Shown here piece by piece: positions 57,155-64,000 of a stretch of DNA of 64,000 bases. The notes under the pieces are model-generated. The model worked only from the letters and a program-made list of their open reading frames with translations. It was not told the origin of the DNA and made no database searches. The translations under genes were made by a program, and so were the position numbers. Positions within the stretch are counted from its first letter, which is position 1. Each line of letters starts with the position of its first letter. Source of the stretch: Candidatus Zixiibacteriota bacterium (GTDB lineage: Bacteria > RBG-13-66-14 > B26-G2 > WVWN01); assembly GCA_011773985.1 (NCBI GenBank), contig WVWN01000001.1, forward strand, positions 74,984 to 138,983, read 5' to 3'.

Positions 57155-57540
57155 ACTGTATCTCCTGTTCCGGCCGCGCGGCCGGCGAACGCCGAGAGGT
57201 ACGCCAGCGCGCCGAATATCCCTCCCGCCAGGTCCGCGCCCAGGTCGACGACGTCCGCGCTGCGACCCGGGACGAAGGCTTGGATGATTTCCGTCGCCGC
57301 GCCGACCAGCAGTACGGTGAAGAAGGCGACGACGAACGCGAACGTTCCGCCGCGGCGCGCGGCGCCGGCCATTGCCCGCGCCGCGAGCGCGCCCAGCAGC
57401 GCGTAGGCCGCGGCGTGCCGGACCTTGTCTATGTTGAGAGCGCGCGGCTGCGGCGCCTCCGGCAACGCTACGAACGCGAAGACCACAAGCACAGCGACCC
57501 ACGCGCCCCAAGGGAGATAATAAGATTTTAAGTCGCTCAC
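57151..57540 (-). CDS. VanZ-like family membrane protein
   Basis: 129 aa; DKVRHAAAYALLGALAARA, GAATEIIQAFVPGRSADVVDLGADLAGG. Confidence 0.85.
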   Translation of the reverse strand: MSDLKSYYLPWGAWVAVLVVFAFVALPEAPQPRALNIDKVRHAAAYALLGALAARAMAGAARRGGTFAFVVAFFTVLLVGAATEIIQAFVPGRSADVVDLGADLAGGIFGALAYLSAFAGRAAGTGDTV

Positions 57541-59834
57541 GTCAACAGCGCCCGCACCAGCGCCAGCGCGGCCTCCTTATGGGGCAAGTAGTGGCCGCGC
57601 CGGAGGTCCGGGTCGCGTACCTGGTTCGGCGTGAAGGTCGATACGCCGACGCAGCTCGGGCAACCGTTCTCGCACTCGCAACCGGCGATTAGCTCTTCGC
57701 ACGCTTTTAATACCTCGTCCAGGCGGCGGTACGCGTGCTCGGCGTAGCCCAGGCCGCCGGGGTAGACGTCGTATATAAACGCCGCCGGCGTGCCCAGGTT
57801 CGACGAGTCCACGACGCCGCGCAGGTCGCGCGGGTCGCACATCGCCAACAACGGTATCACCGCCTGCAGCACGTTCTTCAGGCCGACCAGGCCCTCGAAG
57901 GGATTATATCCCATCCGCGAAACGTCGTTTATAACCTCGGGCCCGGGCGCGACGTAGAGCGCGACGGTTTCCAGCTCCACCGCCGGCAACTCTAAAGGCG
58001 ACCAGCCGATGGACTCCAGCGAGTAGAACTTAATCTTTTTGAAGCCGATGGTTCGCCACGTTACGAGCGCCTCGCCCAGGCCGTACGCGCCGGCCGCGTT
58101 CTCGTGGGACTCCAGCGTCTTCAAAAGGCGCAGCGTCGCCTCGACCATCGCCTGCGTGTAGTAGTCTACGTCGCCCCGCTCGACGAACGCGACCTTCTGA
58201 TTTAAGTCCAGCTCGCGGACGAAGTACGTCTCGCCCTGTTGCAAGTAGACGGCCTCCGGGTAGAGCTGCTCGAGCGCGCTCTCGTAGTCCAACGTGCCGA
58301 CGACGGCGTTCTCTTCCTTTACGTCGACGATGGTGACGGTATTGTCCGAGGAGGAACGGAGGTTGACGTCCGCCGCCGGATAGTCGCTCGAGAGCCACCA
58401 ATACTTGCCGTCCTTGGCGGCCATGTTGCCCTCGTCGGCGACGACCTCGGCTACGTCCGCCGCGCTCGAGCCGAAGGCCGCCAGGTCGTCCGCCGTTAGC
58501 GGCAGCTCCGCCGCGGCGCAGCGCAGGTGCCCCGAGAGGATGTAGACGTTCTCCGGGTCGACGATCGCGGCCTCGGCTGAGCGGCCGAAGACGTACTGCG
58601 GGTGGCGCGCGAGGTATTGGTCCACCGGGTCGTCGTACGCGACGAGGACCGCGAGCGACGTGTCGGCGCGCCGGCCCGCGCGGCCCGACTGCTGCAGAAG
58701 CGACGCGATGGACCCCGGGAAGCCGACGACGACCGCGGCGTCCATTCCCCCCACGTCGATGCCGAGCTCGAGCGCGTTGGTGGCCGTAACCGCCAGAAGC
58801 TGGCCGCCGAAGAGCTGCTTTTCTATTTCGCGCCGCTCCTGGGGGAGGTAGCCGCCGCGGTAACTGCGGAGCTTGTCGCCGTACTTGGGCCCGAGCGCCT
58901 CCCGGGCGTACTTGTAGATTAGCTCGGCGACGACGCGCGCCCGGGCGAACGTCACCGACTGGACCCCCTCCTTAACCAGCGCCTGAAGAATTTCCGACGC
59001 CTCGACGTTGGCGGAGCGGCGGAGGCCCAAGCCCCGGTCCGAGAGCGGCGGGTTCAGGATGATGAAGTAGCGGTCGCCCTGCGGCGCGCCGGACTCGTCT
59101 ACCAGCGTCACGCCGCCGCCTACCAGCCGCTCGGCGTGCTCCTTGGGATTGGCGATGGTGGCGGAGGTCAAAAGGAACTGCGGCGCCGCGCCGTAGTGGG
59201 AGGCGATGCGCCTGAGCCGCCGCAGGACGTTCGCGACGTGCGAGCCGAAGATGCCGCGGTAGGCGTGCAGCTCGTCGACGACGACGTAGCGCAGCGACGA
59301 GAAGAACCGGCCCCACCGCGCGTGGTGCGGCAGGATGCCGGTGTGGAGCATGTCCGGGTTGGTGATGAGGAGGTTGGCGCCGTCGCGGAGTTTGCGGCGC
59401 GCGGCCGCGGGGGTGTCGCCGTCGTAGACGCCGGGCGCGACGCGCGAGGCCACCGGCGGCGCGAGCGCCAGGAAGCGGTTTAGGTTGCGCAGCTGGTCCT
59501 GGCTAAGCGCCTTGGTGGGATAGAGGAAGAGCGCGGCGCCGCCGCCCTCGTCGTAGAAGCGCTCGAGCACCGGCAACAGGAAGCAGTACGTCTTGCCGGA
59601 GGCGGTGGGCGTGACGGCGACGACGTTTTGGCCTGCCCGGGCCGCGGCGACGTACTCGGCCTGGTGGCTGTAGAGCCGCGCGATGCCCAGGTGCCGCAGC
59701 GCCTCGGCCAGCGGCGGCGCGAGCGGCGGCTCGAGCTCGCGGTAGCGCGCCTCCCGCGCCGGGACGTGCTCGACGTGGCGGACGGCGTCGCCTTTGGTGA
59801 GCTGCAGCTCGGCGAGTACGGCGTCGATTTTCAT
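57537..59834 (-). CDS. DEAD/DEAH-box helicase with C-terminal Cys cluster (YprA/MrfA/Hrq1-like)
   Basis: TPTASGKTYCFLLPVLE, VDELHAYRG, QQSGRAGRRADTSLAVLV; GCECENGCPSCVG; start trimmed to 59834. Confidence 0.9.
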   Translation of the reverse strand: MKIDAVLAELQLTKGDAVRHVEHVPAREARYRELEPPLAPPLAEALRHLGIARLYSHQAEYVAAARAGQNVVAVTPTASGKTYCFLLPVLERFYDEGGGAALFLYPTKALSQDQLRNLNRFLALAPPVASRVAPGVYDGDTPAAARRKLRDGANLLITNPDMLHTGILPHHARWGRFFSSLRYVVVDELHAYRGIFGSHVANVLRRLRRIASHYGAAPQFLLTSATIANPKEHAERLVGGGVTLVDESGAPQGDRYFIILNPPLSDRGLGLRRSANVEASEILQALVKEGVQSVTFARARVVAELIYKYAREALGPKYGDKLRSYRGGYLPQERREIEKQLFGGQLLAVTATNALELGIDVGGMDAAVVVGFPGSIASLLQQSGRAGRRADTSLAVLVAYDDPVDQYLARHPQYVFGRSAEAAIVDPENVYILSGHLRCAAAELPLTADDLAAFGSSAADVAEVVADEGNMAAKDGKYWWLSSDYPAADVNLRSSSDNTVTIVDVKEENAVVGTLDYESALEQLYPEAVYLQQGETYFVRELDLNQKVAFVERGDVDYYTQAMVEATLRLLKTLESHENAAGAYGLGEALVTWRTIGFKKIKFYSLESIGWSPLELPAVELETVALYVAPGPEVINDVSRMGYNPFEGLVGLKNVLQAVIPLLAMCDPRDLRGVVDSSNLGTPAAFIYDVYPGGLGYAEHAYRRLDEVLKACEELIAGCECENGCPSCVGVSTFTPNQVRDPDLRRGHYLPHKEAALALVRALLT

Positions 59835-59945
59835 TATAAATATTATAAGATCTCGCGCCGGCATCCGAAAGTTAAAAAGGAGGCGGTTGTATAAACGCCA
59901 ACATTCTTTTGCGCCGTTCGCGCGTTATAAGGTATAATATAAACG

Positions 59946-61211
59946 ATGAAACTATCCCGCGAACGGTTCGTCGTCTTTCGGGCGCACGTACGCGAGGCCT
60001 TCGCGCTGGCGGCGCGCTCGCTGTGGGCCAACAAGATGCGCTCGCTCTTGACGGTGCTCGGCGTCTTCATCGGCGTCACCACCGTCGTCGGCCTCATCTC
60101 GCTCATCGCCGGCCTGCGCACCTACGTTACCAGCGCCTTCGCGGCAGCCGGCACGGACACTTTCTTCGTGACGCGGATGAACGTCATGACCACCAATTGG
60201 GAGGATTGGTACGAGGGCTTAAAACGGCCCGACATTACCGTCGAGGACGCCGCGGCCATCGCCGCGAGCTGCCCCTCCGTCGATTACACCGCGCCCCGCA
60301 ACGTCGCGATTAAGGAGGTGTCGTTCCGCGAAAAGAAGGTCAAGGGCGTCATCGTCATCGGCACGACCGAGGAGTTCCAGCAGATGCAGGGGCTTAAGAT
60401 CCGGCGGGGCCGCTTTATCACTAACGCCGAGGTCGACCACTCCCGCCAGGTCTGCGGCCTGGGCTACGAGGTAGCCGACAAGCTCTTCGGCGCCGGTTCC
60501 GGCCTGGGCGAACGCGTTAAAATCGGCGGCCACGCCTTCACCGTCGTCGGCGACGCGTACCCCATGGGCTCCGTCTTCGGCCAGAGCCGCGATAATACCG
60601 TTATCGTCCCTATCACGGCCTTCGAGAAGATGTTCGGGACGCGCGGCATCGCCCACGGCGTGATGGTAATTGCGCGGCCCAGGTCGCCGGAGTTGGAGGG
60701 CCAAGCCGTGGACGAGGTGACGAACCTCATGCGGCGGCGTCACCGCCTCGGACCCGAAGAGGAGAACGACTTCGAGATCATCACGCAGGCGGCGATGGTG
60801 AAGGCGTTCGACGCGCTCACCGCGGCGCTCTTCGTCGTCATCGTCGCGGTGGGGAGCATATCGCTTTTGGTGGGCGGCGTCGGCATCATGAACATCATGC
60901 TGGTCTCGGTCACGGAGCGGACGCGGGAAATAGGCGTCCGCAAGGCGGTGGGCGCGCGGCGCGCCGACATCCTGATGCAGTTTCTAATCGAGGCCGTGGT
61001 GCTATCGGCCGGCGGCGGCGTTTTGGGCGTGGCCGGCGGGACGGCCCTGGCTTATATCGTGGGCGCCGCGACGCCGGTCCCGGCCTCGCTCTCGGCCGGC
61101 GCGGTGGCGCTGGGCGTCATATTCTCCACCGCGGTGGGCGTCTTCTTCGGCCTGTATCCCGCGCGGCGCGCGGCCCGTCTCGAGCCCATAGCCGCGCTGA
61201 GGTACGAGTGA
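59946..61211 (+). CDS. MacB/FtsX-like ABC transporter permease
   Basis: 421 aa; ARSLWANKMRSLLTVLGVFIGV, VGGVGIMNIMLVSVTERTREIGVRKAVGARR. Confidence 0.92.
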   Translation: MKLSRERFVVFRAHVREAFALAARSLWANKMRSLLTVLGVFIGVTTVVGLISLIAGLRTYVTSAFAAAGTDTFFVTRMNVMTTNWEDWYEGLKRPDITVEDAAAIAASCPSVDYTAPRNVAIKEVSFREKKVKGVIVIGTTEEFQQMQGLKIRRGRFITNAEVDHSRQVCGLGYEVADKLFGAGSGLGERVKIGGHAFTVVGDAYPMGSVFGQSRDNTVIVPITAFEKMFGTRGIAHGVMVIARPRSPELEGQAVDEVTNLMRRRHRLGPEEENDFEIITQAAMVKAFDALTAALFVVIVAVGSISLLVGGVGIMNIMLVSVTERTREIGVRKAVGARRADILMQFLIEAVVLSAGGGVLGVAGGTALAYIVGAATPVPASLSAGAVALGVIFSTAVGVFFGLYPARRAARLEPIAALRYE

Positions 61212-61215
61212 CGAT

Positions 61216-62517
61216 ATGAAGCCGTTCTGGCACAATCTTCGTCGTTATTATTACCAGTACCGCGAGGCGGCGTCCCTCGCGTTCTCGTCGCTGTGGGTGC
61301 ACAAGATGCGCGCGCTCCTGACGATCCTGGGCGTCATCATCGGCGTCACGACGGTCGTCGCGATGGTCAGCATCATCGACGGCCTGAACCAATCCTTCGC
61401 GAATCAGATGGGCTTCCTCGGCGCCGACACTTTTTTCATCCAGAAATATAAGGCCGTCCAGTTCGGCCCCCGCCGCGAGGAGCCCCGCAAGGACTTGGAG
61501 GAGGCCGACGCGGCGGCGATAACGCGGCGTTGTCCGGCGGTGGCGGTGGCCGACTTCTATACCGAGATCGTCGGCCGGGCGACGTACGGTAATAAAAAGA
61601 CCGCTTTGCTCGCTGTGGGCTCGACCCAGACGGAGAAGTTCGACGAGATCTTCTCGTGGTGGGTGGAGGACGGCCGGATGCTGACGCAGGCCGACATCGA
61701 CGCCGACCGGTACGTCGCGGTCGTGGGTTCCGCGGTGGCCGAGGCGCTCGCGCCGGAGGGCCGGATAATCGGCGAGCGGATAAAAGTGAACGGCCATCGC
61801 TTCCAGGTGGTGGGCGTCTTCGGCCACAAGGGCGAAATCTTCGGCGTCTCGATGGACAACTACATAGTGATCCCGCACGGCGCGGGCCGCAAAGCTTTCG
61901 GCAAACCGGTAGACGAAATGGGGATGCAAAGCTCGGCGATCACGGTGCGGGCGAAGTCGCCCCAGCTCGTCAATACCGCCATCGACCAGGCCGAGGTGGT
62001 TATGCGGGAGCAGCGCAAGGTCCCGCCGGAGGCCGACAACGACTTCGAAATATACACCGCCGACTCGCTTATGGATATATATAACCAGATAACCGGCGCC
62101 GCGTTCGCGGTCATGATCGGCATCTCCGCGGTGTCGCTTCTCGTGGGCGGCATCGGCATTATGAACATCATGCTCGTCTCGGTTACGGAGCGCACGCGCG
62201 AGATAGGCGTCCGCAAGGCGCTCGGCGCCCGGCGACGCGACGTCATGGCGCAATTCATCGGCGAGGCGACGGTGATATCACTTACCGGCGGCCTTCTGGG
62301 GATCGTACTCGGCGTAATTATCGGCGAGGGGGTAAGTTTGTTGACGAAGGTGCTTTCGGATGCCGGCGCGCCGGTGCCTTACCTGCCGGCGGCGATCAAG
62401 GCGTGGTCCGTCGTCTTGGGCTTCCTGTTTTCGCTCGGGGTGGGCCTCTTCTTCGGCATCTACCCGGCGAACAAGGCGGCGAGGTTGAACCCCATCGAGG
62501 CGCTGCGGTACGAATGA
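61216..62517 (+). CDS. MacB/FtsX-like ABC transporter permease (tandem paralog)
   Basis: 433 aa; same family signatures as preceding gene. Confidence 0.92.
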   Translation: MKPFWHNLRRYYYQYREAASLAFSSLWVHKMRALLTILGVIIGVTTVVAMVSIIDGLNQSFANQMGFLGADTFFIQKYKAVQFGPRREEPRKDLEEADAAAITRRCPAVAVADFYTEIVGRATYGNKKTALLAVGSTQTEKFDEIFSWWVEDGRMLTQADIDADRYVAVVGSAVAEALAPEGRIIGERIKVNGHRFQVVGVFGHKGEIFGVSMDNYIVIPHGAGRKAFGKPVDEMGMQSSAITVRAKSPQLVNTAIDQAEVVMREQRKVPPEADNDFEIYTADSLMDIYNQITGAAFAVMIGISAVSLLVGGIGIMNIMLVSVTERTREIGVRKALGARRRDVMAQFIGEATVISLTGGLLGIVLGVIIGEGVSLLTKVLSDAGAPVPYLPAAIKAWSVVLGFLFSLGVGLFFGIYPANKAARLNPIEALRYE

Positions 62518-62533
62518 CGCGGCGAGGTTTTCC

Positions 62534-63082
62534 ATGAGAAATTCAATCGTGAGAGTTTATCTATCGACGGTCGCGTTCGCGGCGGCGAGTTTCGCCGCGG
62601 AGGACGAGATAACGAAGACGCCGGCCGGCCTCGAGATCGAACCCGTCACGGCGACGTGCGAAGAAGTGCTCGCGCCCAACGTCTTGCGCGTAAAAATTTT
62701 AGGGGAATGCGCCCTCATCGGCGTCCAACCGCTTAAGAAGAAGTCGCCCTACTACGGCGACGCGTTGGCGTTCGTCAAGGAGCGGGTTGCGGGCCGGGAG
62801 GTCCGCGTCGAGGCTTGCCCCAATATCCCCGTGAACGAGAAAGGGCAAACCCGCGCGGTTATATACTACCCCAGGGAAGGCAAGTGGTGGAACCTCAATA
62901 TAGAGCTTATCCGCGCGGGCCTCGCGAAGGTCGCGGACGTGCCCGGGTGCCACGTACCCACGAAGGCTTGGCTTGAGTACGAGAAGGAGGCGCGGCACGC
63001 GCGGCGCGGGATGTGGGCGACTTTCGGCGAGCGCAAAAAGGCCGCGAGCGAGCCCCCGGACGTCCCCGACGTCAACCGATGA
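62534..63082 (+). CDS. Secreted staphylococcal-nuclease-fold protein, predicted catalytically inactive
   Basis: 182 aa; CALIGVQPLKKKSPYYGDALAFVKERVAGREVRVEA..IELIRAGLAKV aligns by eye to SNase but lacks key residues. Confidence 0.65.
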   Translation: MRNSIVRVYLSTVAFAAASFAAEDEITKTPAGLEIEPVTATCEEVLAPNVLRVKILGECALIGVQPLKKKSPYYGDALAFVKERVAGREVRVEACPNIPVNEKGQTRAVIYYPREGKWWNLNIELIRAGLAKVADVPGCHVPTKAWLEYEKEARHARRGMWATFGERKKAASEPPDVPDVNR

Positions 63083-63873
63083 GTAACGGGCGCGACTTCC
63101 GGGCCAAACTTCGGGAGGTAGCCCGGGCCCGCGCGCGGGGCGACGCTCCCCAAAGGCCCCGACCGCCCGCCGACAGCGTCGTCCCCCTCGAGCAGTTGTG
63201 GCCCGCGGCGCGGGAGGAAGGGTTCTGGTTCTGCCGGCCCGAGTGGCCCGAAGGCTACCCGAAGGCCGATATTCCCAAAAAACTTCCACGTTTATGCGCG
63301 GCCTTCGACGTCGAGTCGATGGGCCGGACGCCCAAGCCGCTCTTCCTCGTTGGCCTGGGCCGGATTTCCCCGCGAGGCGTCGAGTTCGAGCAATACCTCG
63401 CGGGCCACCCGGACGAGGAACCGGCGGTCCTGCAGGCCGCGGCTCGAGCCTTGGCCGAAGTCGACGTACTCCTCTCCTATAACGGCCGCACCTTCGACCT
63501 CCCGATAATCCGCGACCGCCTCCGCTACTGGCGCTTGCCGTACGAGGAGCCGCGCCGCCACGTCGACCTCTTGTGGCTCGTCCGCAAACATTACAAAGAG
63601 AAGTTTAATATGCCTGCCTGCGGCCTGGCCGACGCGGAGCAATTCGTCCTCGGCCTACGACGCCCCCCGGACATACATTCCTCGCAAGTCCCCGAGCTTT
63701 ACGAGCGTTTTTTAAAAATCGGCGACGCGCGGCCGCTCGAGCCGATATTAAATCATAACGTCTATGACCTGGCGGCGACGACGTCGTTGTTTATGAAAAT
63801 TTTAAAAGAAATCCCCGACGTGTTCTCGCCATCGGGGGAAGTTGGTAGCGTCGAAACCGACGATTTGTTTTAA
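63079..63873 (+). CDS. YprB-like ribonuclease H-fold exonuclease (second copy)
   Basis: CAAFDVESMG, LLSYNGRTFDLPIIRDRL, ILNHNVYDLAATT; ATG at 63079 overlaps preceding stop. Confidence 0.82.
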   Translation: MSNGRDFRAKLREVARARARGDAPQRPRPPADSVVPLEQLWPAAREEGFWFCRPEWPEGYPKADIPKKLPRLCAAFDVESMGRTPKPLFLVGLGRISPRGVEFEQYLAGHPDEEPAVLQAAARALAEVDVLLSYNGRTFDLPIIRDRLRYWRLPYEEPRRHVDLLWLVRKHYKEKFNMPACGLADAEQFVLGLRRPPDIHSSQVPELYERFLKIGDARPLEPILNHNVYDLAATTSLFMKILKEIPDVFSPSGEVGSVETDDLF

Positions 63874-64000
63874 TTATTTCCCCGCCGCCACCTCGCCGCC
63901 AGCTCCACGAACGCCTCCTCGCTCCGCCGCATATTTTCCCGCCACAGGCCCTTCGCCAATACGACCTGCCGGTTGGCCTCGCAGGCGCGTTCGCGCAGGC
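63874..64000 (-). CDS. C-terminal fragment of a minus-strand protein, possibly a glycosyltransferase (truncated by window)
   Basis: Reads LRERACEANRQVVLAKGLWRENMRRSEEAFVELAARWRRGN*. Confidence 0.35.
   Translation of the reverse strand, partial: PARTRLRGQPAGRIGEGPVAGKYAAERGGVRGAGGEVAAGK

Noticed and set aside
1-64000. Very frequent CTCGAG/GCTCGAGC words
   Set aside because: Explained by Leu-Glu and Ser-Ser/Ala-Arg codons (CTC GAG, CTC GAG C) in high-GC coding sequence; a k-mer test against codon-shuffled controls would be needed before calling it a motif.
1-64000. CRISPR arrays, IS elements, prophage or rRNA
   Set aside because: No regularly spaced repeats, transposase, phage structural genes or rRNA-like sequence recognised.

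Overview
High-GC bacterial chromosome window, almost fully coding, with most genes on the minus strand. The envelope genes (KdsB, RfaE2, GmhA, heptose kinase, O-antigen ligase) suggest a diderm, LPS-making, probably uncultured lineage (inference). Housekeeping blocks include ilvE, tRNA-Thr, sbcCD, recO, uvrB, the rpsP-khpA-rimM-trmD-SPOUT-rplS-rnhB-yraN block, rpe, hpt, tilS and aspS. The best candidate for an undescribed system is a minus-strand gene run at 3472-14756. In it a four-gene membrane cassette (small polytopic protein; single-domain protein with N- and C-terminal TMs; second polytopic protein; secreted Fn3 + TM + conserved-domain protein) occurs twice, collinearly, around a GlmL/MutL-like ASKHA ATPase, a sandwich-hybrid/KOW protein, a secreted protein and a small basic-tailed protein. 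No glutamate mutase subunits are visible. Other notable items: an MNT/HEPN pair whose HEPN gene has an apparent 1-nt frameshift and which lies between short direct repeats near tRNA-Thr; an M28 peptidase with a YCF48-like propeller inserted in the peptidase region; a PorX-like receiver-PglZ protein; a DnaD-like/DnaI-like gene pair; a YprA helicase with two YprB-like DEDD exonucleases; an SNase-fold protein with substituted catalytic residues; and an AT-richer patch inside aspS over the GAD domain region. No CRISPR array, IS element or rRNA was recognised. All calls come from reading sequence and ORFs; no database search was run.
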